Shown: positions 1 to 6,265 of the stretch, one piece after another | Position numbering within the stretch: the first letter of the stretch is position 1 | How the letters are laid out: each line of letters begins with the position of its first letter | Assembly: GCA_964247295.1 (NCBI GenBank) | Contig: CAXTTV010000190.1 | Coordinates: forward strand, 1-9,422 | DNA from: CAXTTV01 sp964247295 | GTDB taxonomy: Bacteria > Chloroflexota > Ktedonobacteria > Ktedonobacterales > Ktedonobacteraceae | DNA: 9,422 nucleotides | Direction: 5' to 3' | Translations under genes and position numbers: made by a program | The notes under the pieces: model-generated | The model's input: the letters and a program-made list of their open reading frames with translations, nothing else | The model's database searches: none | Told to the model about the DNA's origin: nothing

Positions 1-70
1 TACTGACATTTTCACTGATCTCTCTTCCCCTGACAATATCACTGATCCGTAACAGGTCAAAAAAAACTAC

Positions 71-99
71 TTGACGGATGTATAAGAGAATGTTATACT
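71..99 (+). promoter_or_regulatory. Sigma-70-type promoter of the left tRNA-Pro copy
   Basis: TTGACG (71-76) and TATACT (94-99) are separated by exactly 17 nt, one mismatch from consensus in each hexamer. The predicted transcription start is about 105-108, only about ten bases before the tRNA, and coincides with the left edge of the 138-bp repeat. The right tRNA copy has no equivalent sequence upstream. Confidence 0.8.
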
Positions 100-117
100 C
101 TTTTGTGTTCCAGATAA

Positions 118-191
118 CGGGGTGTAGCGCAGCCCGGTAGCGCACTACAATGGGGTTGTAGTGGTCGGAGGTTCAAATCCTCTCACCCCGA
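118..191 (+). tRNA. tRNA-Pro (anticodon GGG), CCA not encoded
   Basis: The 74-nt cloverleaf folds cleanly. It has a 7-bp acceptor stem (118-124 with 184-190), a D stem GCGC/GCGC (127-130 with 140-143), an anticodon stem CTACA/TGTAG (145-149 with 157-161), a 7-base loop with anticodon GGG at 152-154, and a T stem with loop TTCAAAT (172-178). The C1:G72 pair, A73 and G37 are the usual bacterial tRNA-Pro identity features, and the sequence strongly resembles bacterial tRNA-Pro genes. It should decode CCC and CCU. The bases after A73 are CTC rather than CCA, so the CCA end would have to be added enzymatically. This copy has the good promoter and its own terminator. Confidence 0.95.
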
Positions 192-199
192 CTCGGCAG

Positions 200-245
200 G
201 CGAGGCAGGAAATGTCAAGAGATTGGTTTCCTGCCTCGCTTTATA
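200..245 (+). terminator. Intrinsic terminator of the left tRNA-Pro copy
   Basis: A perfect 13-bp stem (200-212 with 227-239) encloses a 14-nt loop and is followed by TTTATAT. The loop-closing pair is A212-T227. In the right copy it is G-C, so both bases have changed together. Transcription reaching the methyltransferase from the tRNA promoter would have to read through this hairpin. Confidence 0.9.
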
Positions 246-333
246 TTCTCTATCAGCAAAATCTACTTCTCATAAACATACAAATGGTAGCAAAACGTCA
301 ATCCAGGAGTATATCTATATTATGCTTCGTACT

Positions 334-342
334 AAGGAGGGG
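334..342 (+). promoter_or_regulatory. Strong Shine-Dalgarno that favours the TTG-349 start
   Basis: AAGGAGGGG ends about six bases before an in-frame TTG at 349-351, an ideal distance. The alternative ATG at 406 has only a weaker AAGAAGAG (392-399). A match this good to the 16S anti-SD is unlikely by chance in such AT-rich sequence, so I take TTG as the start. This remains a prediction. Confidence 0.55.
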
Positions 343-348
343 ATATTT

Positions 349-1257
349 TTGCAACTACATACAATTCGGTATACACAATCGGAATTTGGTAAAGAAGAGC
401 TTCCTATGATTGAGGAAGAAAATGACATAACAAAGATACAGTCAACTGTAATAAATGGGGACTCTCTCAATGTATTAAAAAAAATACCCTCAGAGTTTGT
501 TCGCACTGTTATCACTTCACCGCCCTACTGGTCTCTCCGAGATTATGATATGCCAGGGCAGATAGGCTCGGAAGAAAATGTTGACGATTATATAGATGCA
601 TTAGTTGAAATATTTGAGCAGGTATATCGAGTTTTAGCCAGAGACGGTACTCTCTGGCTGAATATTGGAGATAGCTATACGTCAGGCAATCGAACGTGGC
701 GTGCTCCTGATAAGAAGAACCCCGTCCGAGCAATGTCTTATCGTCCCCCAACCCCTCAAGGGCTAAAGCCTAAGGAACTTGTAGGTATTCCATGGAGGCT
801 GGCTTTCGCTCTTCAGGCAGCAGGATGGTATCTAAGGTCAGACATCATTTGGAGAAAGCCAAATGCTATGCCAGAATCTGTTAAGGATCGACCGACCCAT
901 TCACATGAATATATTTTTCTCCTTACTAAATCAGAGAAATATTATTACAACAATGCGGCTGTCCGAGATATTAACAACACTAATATGCGTTCTGTCTGGG
1001 ATATCAATACACAGTCTTTTAGCGCGGCCCACTTTGCAACCTTTCCCCCAAAGCTTGTTGAGAGGTGTTTACTCCTGTCCACAAAGCCTGATGATATTGT
1101 TTGTGATCCCTTTTTGGGGGCGGGTACTGTTGGGATGGTTGCCGTCCGACAGGGGCGGGCGTTTTTAGGGATTGAGCTAAATCCTGATTATATAGAGATC
1201 GCAAAAGATCGACTTCAAATTAATGAGTTAGATTGCAGAGTTGAAAATGTCGGATGA
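349..1257 (+). CDS. Class-beta DNA methyltransferase, probably N4-cytosine; orphan R-M methylase
   Basis: This is a 302-residue SAM-dependent DNA methyltransferase (283 residues from the alternative ATG at 406). The catalytic motif IV TSPPYW lies at residues 56-61, a motif-VIII-like stretch SHEYIFLL at about 185-192, a motif-X-like stretch HFATFPPKL at 228-236, the SAM-binding motif I DPFLGAGT at 253-260, and ELNPDY at 276-281. The order IV-VIII-X-I is the permuted class-beta arrangement. SPPY is more typical of N4-cytosine than of N6-adenine enzymes. All key motifs are intact, so it should be active, but the target site cannot be read from sequence. The gene is clearly AT-rich (18 G+C in bases 421-480, against 39 of 60 in bases 5401-5460), which suggests horizontal origin. 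Its stop overlaps the start of the truncated downstream ORF. The reading frame stays open upstream as far as the tRNA terminator, but that extension looks non-coding. Confidence 0.9.
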   Translation: MQLHTIRYTQSEFGKEELPMIEEENDITKIQSTVINGDSLNVLKKIPSEFVRTVITSPPYWSLRDYDMPGQIGSEENVDDYIDALVEIFEQVYRVLARDGTLWLNIGDSYTSGNRTWRAPDKKNPVRAMSYRPPTPQGLKPKELVGIPWRLAFALQAAGWYLRSDIIWRKPNAMPESVKDRPTHSHEYIFLLTKSEKYYYNNAAVRDINNTNMRSVWDINTQSFSAAHFATFPPKLVERCLLLSTKPDDIVCDPFLGAGTVGMVAVRQGRAFLGIELNPDYIEIAKDRLQINELDCRVENVG

Positions 1258-1534
1258 ACAATTAAGTGCTGATTTGGCAATAGACCTTTATGAGAAACTT
1301 ATTATTGCCCGTAACTTATACTTGCAACCCGCTCTTAAAGAAGCTGTTAAAAGCGTTGGCGTTGTATTTATTGACGGAGAGCTCCATCAATTTGTAGGAC
1401 AAGAAGCATTAAATTATGTAGCACAATTAGGGTTAAGGGGAGAAATTGTTTTTCCTATTCCTTCAATTATCAGATATTCTCCTTCATTTTCTATGTTGGA
1501 TTTCCAGATAACGGGGTGTAGCGCAGCCCGGTAG
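1247..1534 (+). pseudogene. 5' fragment of a presumed restriction endonuclease, cut by the right repeat
   Basis: An ATG at 1247 (or in-frame TTG at 1241) lies inside the last codons of the methyltransferase, giving an 11-nt overlap, the layout of a translationally coupled M-R pair. Authentic sequence runs to base 1501. From 1502 the frame enters the repeat and the tRNA, and the last ten residues before the stop (FQITGCSAAR) are translated tRNA leader and tRNA. About 85 native residues remain. They are mostly helical, then reach a segment reading LRGEIVFPIPS that faintly recalls the N-terminal region of XcyI/Cfr9I-type endonucleases, whose partner methylases are N4-cytosine enzymes. That resemblance is from memory and weak; the endonuclease call rests mainly on position next to a methylase. 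No nuclease active site (PD-(D/E)XK) is present, so it is almost certainly inactive. Confidence 0.6.
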
Positions 1535-1588
1535 CGCACTACAATGGGGTTGTAGTGGTCGGAGGTTCAAATCCTCTCACCCCGACCA
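1512..1588 (+). tRNA. tRNA-Pro (anticodon GGG), CCA encoded
   Basis: The 74-nt body (1512-1585) is identical at every base to the left copy, with anticodon GGG at 1546-1548. Here A73 is followed by CCA (1586-1588), so the 3' end is gene-encoded. No convincing -35/-10 pair precedes it: the 70 bases upstream belong to the truncated ORF and hold only isolated AT-rich hexamers. Expression would probably depend on read-through from the methyltransferase transcript, or the copy may be silent. Confidence 0.95.
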
Positions 1589-1593
1589 GGCAG

Positions 1594-1639
1594 GCGAGGC
1601 AGGAAGTGTCAAGAGATTGGCTTCCTGCCTCGCTTTATA
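1594..1639 (+). terminator. Intrinsic terminator of the right tRNA-Pro copy
   Basis: A perfect 13-bp stem (1594-1606 with 1621-1633) has the same 14-nt loop as the left copy and is followed by TTTATAC. The closing pair is G1606-C1621 where the left copy has A-T, so the stem stays fully paired despite two substitutions. It would end any transcript coming through the methyltransferase unit. Confidence 0.9.
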
Positions 1640-2019
1640 CTGTCTAACAACTTATACTTCCTGATCAAATGTCAGGCATAGAATATGAACGTGGTTGGGT
1701 TTTATAACATCATGTGGGGGAGGTGGGAGTAATTCTTTTGAGAAAAGGAGAAGGACCGGGGCCAACCGAGGGAGGTGAGGCATCGTAGATCGGGTCACAT
1801 GTGGACCTGTGGCAATGGGACGCACCACCCTTCGGTGGATAAACCGCTGGGCTACATTTTTCCCGACCATGGGAAGGCCATGGGGAGATGCGATGATCTC
1901 CACCACGAAGAAGGACGATGCCTGTTCACCTCGCAGGCGTGTGGGAACAAGCATCTCCTCTGTCACTCGACTTTTCTTTCTAGATTTGACCACTGTCCAG
2001 GTCTCTCCCGGTGTTAGGC
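1640..2019. other. 380-bp stretch without a recognisable gene
   Basis: Nothing here matches a family I recognise. The longest open frame is on the minus strand (1993 to 1652, GTG start, 113 codons). It begins 26 bases after the stop of the secreted-protein gene and has GGGAGAG at a usable distance, so a second gene in that transcript is possible. However, its product is basic at first, proline-rich later, and has no motif. Two shorter plus-strand frames overlap it and look equally uninformative. The segment may be a decayed gene or the 3' flank of the inserted methylase segment. Confidence 0.4.
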
Positions 2020-3432
2020 TTACTTCAAAGTGATCTGGAAGTAGATTACTTTCCCTTTGTTGCCATAGATGCCGTCAATCACATTTGAAACCGCGTTCCC
2101 GCTTCGAGGAACTGTGAACGTGGGGCCTAAACAGTTATCGTGATCATCACAGCCGAGAAGCTTCTTATTATTTAGCTTGATGGCCGATCCTAGCTTTGTA
2201 CCGTCTGTGTCGTCCGCCGTGGCTGGATAAACCTCTAATTGGCCGGTTGTGCCACTCCCTCCGGCGATGTTGATGAGATAGAAGTGCCCTGCTTCGTCCT
2301 GCGTGAGGCGCATCTTGTTGTTCTGGTCGGTGTCTGAGGAGACATCCACCGGTATATCCTGCACCACCTGTCCATTCTCCAGTATCAGATGATGCCCACC
2401 TTTGAACTGGTCATAGTAGAGAATATGGAGCCGCTCCTGCGTATCCATATACGCGTCAGACTGGTCCACCAGGTTGACGAAACCACTGATCTTGTGACCC
2501 GTGGGATCGCCGACCACAAGATCTTTGGGGGTACACTGGTAGTCGGAGTTTGAAGCTACGTTTGGAATATAACAGTAGCCGATCCGGTCAAAGATGTACG
2601 ATACATTTGAAAGATCGACGTTCCCGGTCGGCCCTAATAACGACTCGTCTGTCAATTCCGAGGGCATGTAGTCGCGCGTCCCGGTAATTGTTAGATCACC
2701 GTTCTTCCCAGGGAAAAAGTAGTCATAGGCGTAGCGTACCGGGAGGTGTAATGTGTGAGCCGTCCAGTTCCCGGTTGTATGATCATAGTAGGAAAAGTAG
2801 ATCGCTCCCGGTACATCATCATGGGGTCCAATCCCCACGACCATATCGCCTGCCTCATTAATACCTGCCCCGGCATAGCCTTGCTCCTGTGTATTCCAGT
2901 TGCCGGGAATTGTAAAGCTTTTAAATGATTTTCCTGTATCTGTTGACTTGTAATAAACAAGACTGCTGCTGGTTATGTTATCGTGCGGACCCTTGATGGG
3001 CCGGGCAAATACGTTGATCTGGTCATTGGGACCTCGCAGAATATTGATCGGCTCCATCCCGGCGTCTCCGCTGTATGCGTCGCTCCATTTCCCATCTGTA
3101 TTGCGGTGCATCACATGAAACTTCAGTTTGTGATCTGTATAGACGGTAAAGATATCTCCGGTAGATAACCGAATTATTCGACTCTTGTGGGTACCCCAGC
3201 CGTTTGGAACGCAACCGTTATCACACGTCTGTGCGTTTGACGCAACTATCTGAGGACCACTGGTAAGTGTGGGGGTCCCTGGTGCCGAGGGTATGATTGT
3301 CCCACCCCGTGAAAGCGTTGTTGGTGCTTTTGGAGTGGTAAGGTTTTGAGCCCGCACAACCCCTGGTTTCGGGATAGTAATCACCATTACTGCCAGGGTG
3401 CTCAATACACCTAACTTTTTAAGCAACTTCAT
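2020..3432 (-). CDS. Secreted BNR/sialidase-like beta-propeller protein of unknown function
   Basis: This 470-residue protein begins with a signal peptide: lysines at 2-6, a hydrophobic core at 8-20, and a likely cleavage after VRA at residue 28. A Thr/Pro/Ser-rich linker follows to about residue 65. The rest is rich in Gly, Asp, Tyr and short beta-strand patterns. An Asp-box-like motif STDTGKSF (163-170, pattern S-x-D-x-G-x-x-F) and NTDGKW (111-116) suggest BNR repeats of a beta-propeller, as in sialidases and related carbohydrate-active or binding proteins. Close cysteine pairs (residues 70/74 and CDDHDNC near the C-terminus) suggest disulfides, fitting an exported protein. I see no complete sialidase active site, so enzyme activity is not claimed. 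The start is supported by GGGAGAAAG just upstream. It is divergent from the membrane-anchored regulator at 3837 and may be its target. Confidence 0.8.
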   Translation of the reverse strand: MKLLKKLGVLSTLAVMVITIPKPGVVRAQNLTTPKAPTTLSRGGTIIPSAPGTPTLTSGPQIVASNAQTCDNGCVPNGWGTHKSRIIRLSTGDIFTVYTDHKLKFHVMHRNTDGKWSDAYSGDAGMEPINILRGPNDQINVFARPIKGPHDNITSSSLVYYKSTDTGKSFKSFTIPGNWNTQEQGYAGAGINEAGDMVVGIGPHDDVPGAIYFSYYDHTTGNWTAHTLHLPVRYAYDYFFPGKNGDLTITGTRDYMPSELTDESLLGPTGNVDLSNVSYIFDRIGYCYIPNVASNSDYQCTPKDLVVGDPTGHKISGFVNLVDQSDAYMDTQERLHILYYDQFKGGHHLILENGQVVQDIPVDVSSDTDQNNKMRLTQDEAGHFYLINIAGGSGTTGQLEVYPATADDTDGTKLGSAIKLNNKKLLGCDDHDNCLGPTFTVPRSGNAVSNVIDGIYGNKGKVIYFQITLK

Positions 3433-3461
3433 TCTGTCTTTCTCCCATTGCTAAAATGTTG

Positions 3462-3628
3462 AAAAACGATCAAATATCTACAACCAGGAAGAGGCTCTCA
3501 AAGAAACGAGTTCACGAAAGAGAGGAAAAAGCATATACCTCTGCCTGGCTGTCTCAAATATACCGGGTAATATCTCTCATAGGATAGGGCGTGATATATC
3601 GTTTTTCTTCCATGTATATGTCGTTTTT
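3462..3628. repeat. Three copies of TCGTTTTT in the divergent intergenic region
   Basis: TCGTTTTT occurs at 3599-3606 and 3621-3628 (22 bp apart, about two helical turns) and, inverted, at 3462-3469. The first and inverted copies extend to ATCGTTTTT. The copies lie on both sides of the predicted minus-strand promoter at 3530-3557. They are candidate operator half-sites for the adjacent XRE-type regulator. That role is inferred from position and repetition only. Confidence 0.4.
3530..3557 (-). promoter_or_regulatory. Possible promoter of the secreted-protein gene
   Basis: Read on the minus strand, TTGAGA (3557-3552) and TATGCT (3535-3530) are separated by 16 nt. The start would be near 3523, giving a 5' leader of about 90 nt. 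The hexamers are only moderately good and the region is AT-rich, so chance similarity is possible. Confidence 0.4.
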
Positions 3629-3772
3629 GTAGATCGTAAATCGCCTAATGATCTTGTATAAGAAAATCCAGCTCCCAATAAACTTTTCACGCCTATACTG
3701 CCCGTCTGATAGTTTGATAACGAATCACTTTGATTATTTCTCTTATTGTATGATTTTTGGGTTTTAGTGTTT

Positions 3773-3778
3773 TATAAT
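3773..3778 (+). promoter_or_regulatory. Perfect -10 element (TATAAT) upstream of the XRE regulator
   Basis: TATAAT lies about 60 bases before the GTG start, but no good -35 hexamer is present at 16-18 nt. Such a promoter might need an activator, possibly the regulator itself. The rest of 3433-3836 (404 bp, no gene) is AT-rich and holds the TCGTTTTT repeats and the opposing promoter candidate. Confidence 0.45.
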
Positions 3779-3836
3779 GTAGGAAAGCGATTTATGTGAA
3801 TGTATTGAATGTTCCGAAGATAAGGAAGATATTGAA

Positions 3837-4952
3837 GTGCAAAATCCATCAAGAGGAACCCTCAATGAATTGTTCCGCCAGCAACGGCTGAAACAAGGCT
3901 GGTCTCAACAATATATCGCGGACCAATTGGGGATCGCGGTAGGAACGGTTAATCGCTGGGAACGAGGGAGACAGCAACCGAGTCCCTACTATATTCAGAG
4001 ATTGACGGCTCTTTTTGACAAGAGCCCTGAGGAACTGGGGTTAAAAAAGGAAAAGACTGCTTCAAAGATGGGAGAGCAGTCAGAGTATTTTTCTTCTGAG
4101 CAGGAAGTATTTTGGAGAGAGGATCATCATCAATCTCCTGATCTGATATTTAAAGAGCCCCATCCTTCCACTAATGCTCCCTCACTCTTCGTCAGCCGTC
4201 CTTCTCATCCCTCACCATCTTTCTCCCTAACGTCATTATTTACGCGGCGGTCCTTTATTTCAGTCTTGCTTGCGCTGCTGGTGATCGGGGGAGGGGTGCT
4301 TTTTTTTTCGTTACGTCATAGTCCTACATCTTCACCCGCGACCGCATCCCCTTCCGCACACCCTCAATCGTTTCCATCGCCTCTCCCATCTGATCTGGCC
4401 TCGCTTAAGCAGAAGCCAGTCTTCAATGATCCAATGACGCACCAGCGAGACGATACCGGCTGGGTCACGAGCCAGATGTGTCGTTTTGACCGGGAGATAG
4501 GGTTGTACCATATGACCTCGGTCGGCACCAATTACTGCCTGGAAAAGGAACAAACGTTTCACAATCTGGTCTTCCAGCTTGATGTGTCGATCCAAAAAGG
4601 TCCGAAGGCGGGTCTGGTCTTCCGAGCCGACGCGAACAGTAATCTATACTACTTCTCCTTCGATGTGACCCAGCACTATGAGGTTGATGCAATACTCCCG
4701 TCAACGACAAAAGTTGCCCTGCAAGGGCATAGCGCGGCGATTATCCCAGGTTTATCTCACTGGAATACACTTACTGTAATGGCCAGCGAACGGCACTTGA
4801 GCTTCTGGATCAATAACACGCTTTTGGGACAGGCTGACGATAATTCATATACTGCGGGGAATATAGGAGTCTGCGTTGGCGATTACAATGATCCCGCTCA
4901 ATCGACGCTCACCGATGCCCTGTTTCGTAACGCACGAGTCTGGCAGGTATAG
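3837..4952 (+). CDS. Membrane-anchored XRE-family regulator with outer LamG/concanavalin-like domain
   Basis: This 371-residue protein starts at GTG, eight bases after AAGGAAG (3822-3828). Residues 8-65 form a Cro/CI (XRE) helix-turn-helix: a WSQQYIADQLGI helix pair, then VGTVNRWERG. A charged, Ser/Pro-rich cytoplasmic linker reaches residue 137. TRR precedes a single transmembrane helix at about 139-160, and the positive charges place the N-terminus inside the cell. A Ser/Pro/Ala-rich stalk (161-187) leads to a C-terminal beta-rich domain (about 195-371). Its pattern (FQLDVSIQKG, AGLVFRAD, YYFSFDV, LSFWINNTLLG, NIGVCV) matches LamG/concanavalin-like jelly-rolls, often carbohydrate-binding. 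C215 and C234 could form a disulfide. The architecture suggests a one-component transmembrane sensor acting on DNA from the membrane. The divergent secreted protein is an obvious candidate target. Ligand and target are inferred, not shown. Confidence 0.85.
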   Translation: MQNPSRGTLNELFRQQRLKQGWSQQYIADQLGIAVGTVNRWERGRQQPSPYYIQRLTALFDKSPEELGLKKEKTASKMGEQSEYFSSEQEVFWREDHHQSPDLIFKEPHPSTNAPSLFVSRPSHPSPSFSLTSLFTRRSFISVLLALLVIGGGVLFFSLRHSPTSSPATASPSAHPQSFPSPLPSDLASLKQKPVFNDPMTHQRDDTGWVTSQMCRFDREIGLYHMTSVGTNYCLEKEQTFHNLVFQLDVSIQKGPKAGLVFRADANSNLYYFSFDVTQHYEVDAILPSTTKVALQGHSAAIIPGLSHWNTLTVMASERHLSFWINNTLLGQADDNSYTAGNIGVCVGDYNDPAQSTLTDALFRNARVWQV

Positions 4953-5197
4953 TGTAGGATAAGAGAGACTGTTTCGTCTTTGGGGCGAGCGGAGTGCTGA
5001 AGCAAAGATCCGCGCCTAAAGGTGCTATTAAGCCCACACCATTTCATCTTCAGCGTGGATTGAGTATGTTTCACTAGAGTGAGCGGTATTGTATTTCGCC
5101 ATTTCGATATCGGGGAAGTGGGAACATCATATTATAGAATCGGATGTAGAGGGCCGATACTTTATATAGAGACCGGCCCGAAAGACATTTTTGGGGG
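4953..5197. other. Convergent intergenic region with weak hairpins
   Basis: The genes on either side point toward each other here. GGGCCG (5151-5156) can pair with CGGCCC (5174-5179) around a long loop; on the plus strand ATTTTT follows some bases later, on the minus strand no T run follows. A second weak stem is GCGGA (4989-4993) with TCCGC (5009-5013), also without a T run. Neither is a convincing intrinsic terminator. Confidence 0.35.
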
Positions 5198-6265
5198 TTA
5201 GATTTTGCGAGCGGTGATCATATGGGCTCCTGGGGTGAGTAGCCGGTGGCGTTTAATCTCACCGAAGCCTGTTTCTTGTAACCAATCTTTTACTGTGGAA
5301 AAGGGATACGTGGTTCCTCCGATAATCCGTGTCGCCAGGGTCATAAGCTGAACCATCAGGGCCGTTAGATGAGAGTTTCGACCACGATCGGGGATCTGGT
5401 CCAGGTAGACGAGCATACCGCCGTGACGCAGGGTTCGCGCGACCTTGCTCAACGTCTCCCGGTTGAGATCCGCCGGGAGCAGATGCGCGATCTGAAAATA
5501 TAAAGCGACATCATATTTTTGCTGGGGCAGCAGGGCTGGAAAATCATCCTCTACAATGTTAGCAGGGACAAATGAAAGTCGATCCTCCATCTCAAACTTC
5601 TTAGCGGTGCGGTGGCCCGCTTCCAGGCCGATCGGGATATCCAGGATGGTCGAGTGGAGCGCGAGGTTTTTCTGACAATAAAGGGCGCTATAGACCCCAT
5701 GAGATCCCCCGACATCCAGCATTTTTGTGGCTCCTACAGGCAGGCGAGTTCGCAGCACCAGTTCACGGCCCAGGACCATCGCCAGAGAGGCCAGACCAGC
5801 ATAATGGCGCTCCAGGGCCGCCCGGTTCTCCGGCACATTGGGATCTTCCGCGTATGGTAGCTGCATCGCTGCCTGATTATCGTGAAGTAGTTCCGGAAGA
5901 TGATCCCAAATCTCTACAATATCCGGGCTATGAACCACATAAGGGGCGATCGATAGCGAAGAGGACGAGGCCAGCCAGCGGCGCGCCAGCGGGGTATCAG
6001 AGTAGCTAGAGCCTCGTTGGCGAATATAGCCAGCCGAAACCAGGATTTGAAGCAGCAGGAGCAAAGCCTCAGGATGGCAATTCAGCTCTGTGGTCAGCTC
6101 ACCGTTTGTTCGTGAGCGCCCATCCAGCAGATCAAAGATCCCCATCTCACAAGCTACCACCAGCGCCTTGGCGATCCCCGGCCCCAGGGGAGTATCAAAG
6201 AGCGGCGCTGGCAATAGATCAAAGCGGGCAAGTAAACTTTCCAGGGGGGAGAGGCGTAAAGGCAT
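5198..6265 (-). CDS. Class-I SAM-dependent O-methyltransferase (acetylserotonin/caffeate OMT-like)
   Basis: This 355-residue protein has the two-part build of small-molecule O-methyltransferases. Residues 30-100 form a winged-helix dimerisation domain (ALVVACEMGIFDLL, then LLLLLQILVSAGYI). The Rossmann domain follows, with the SAM motif I LDVGGSHG at 183-190, the ribose-binding acidic residue in TILDIP (D209), ANIVEDDFP at 236-243, and the C-terminal DWLQETGF at 327-334. The catalytic histidine that plant-type enzymes carry in LHDW may correspond to H261, but the surrounding motif differs, so the chemistry (O-, C- or N-methylation) is open. Its ATG overlaps the stop of the upstream prenyltransferase gene (TAATG) and TAGGAG lies about ten bases before it, so translation is probably coupled. 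The pair suggests methylation of a prenylated or soon-to-be prenylated aromatic or quinone-like compound. That pathway is inferred. Confidence 0.85.
   Translation of the reverse strand: MPLRLSPLESLLARFDLLPAPLFDTPLGPGIAKALVVACEMGIFDLLDGRSRTNGELTTELNCHPEALLLLLQILVSAGYIRQRGSSYSDTPLARRWLASSSSLSIAPYVVHSPDIVEIWDHLPELLHDNQAAMQLPYAEDPNVPENRAALERHYAGLASLAMVLGRELVLRTRLPVGATKMLDVGGSHGVYSALYCQKNLALHSTILDIPIGLEAGHRTAKKFEMEDRLSFVPANIVEDDFPALLPQQKYDVALYFQIAHLLPADLNRETLSKVARTLRHGGMLVYLDQIPDRGRNSHLTALMVQLMTLATRIIGGTTYPFSTVKDWLQETGFGEIKRHRLLTPGAHMITARKI

Larger units (their letters stand above)
108..245 (+). repeat. Left copy of a 138-bp direct repeat holding a whole tRNA-Pro unit
   Basis: Bases 108-245 match 1502-1639 without gaps at 134 of 138 positions. 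The four differences are 193 (T/C), 194 (C/A), 212 (A/G) and 227 (T/C). The unit contains a ten-base leader, the complete tRNA and the terminator, so it runs roughly from the predicted transcription start to the end of the terminator's T-rich tail. Outside these limits the two flanks are unrelated. Confidence 0.95.
1502..1639 (+). repeat. Right copy of the 138-bp tRNA-Pro direct repeat
   Basis: This copy matches 108-245 at a constant offset of 1394 with four substitutions and no gaps. Its left edge truncates the endonuclease-like ORF. Its right edge is the end of the terminator. The 1256 bp between the repeats (246-1501) hold only the methyltransferase, the truncated ORF and a short leader. 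No integrase or transposase is encoded there. Confidence 0.95.

Noticed and set aside
223..348. Upstream extension of the methyltransferase frame (TTG at 223, ATG at 322)
   Set aside because: The TTG lies inside the tRNA terminator hairpin, neither start has a ribosome site, and the added residues look like translated non-coding DNA.
161..409. 82-codon frame starting inside the left tRNA
   Set aside because: It starts within the tRNA anticodon/variable region and runs through the terminator; there is no ribosome site and no protein-like pattern.
863..1168. 101-codon frame inside the methyltransferase
   Set aside because: It is in another frame of a gene with clear catalytic motifs; a shadow.
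246..1501. Integrase- or transposase-driven genomic island
   Set aside because: No recombinase gene, no terminal inverted repeats, and a repeat much longer than a normal att core. Only the insertion itself is supported.
1775..2033. Two overlapping plus-strand frames of 74-80 codons
   Set aside because: They compete with each other and with the minus-strand frame, and have no motif or good ribosome site.
5151..5190. Terminator between the convergent genes
   Set aside because: The stem has only six pairs with a long loop and no adjacent T run on either strand; kept only as a note.
5612..6009. Plus-strand frames opposite the O-methyltransferase
   Set aside because: Antisense shadows of a well-supported gene; low-complexity products without motifs.
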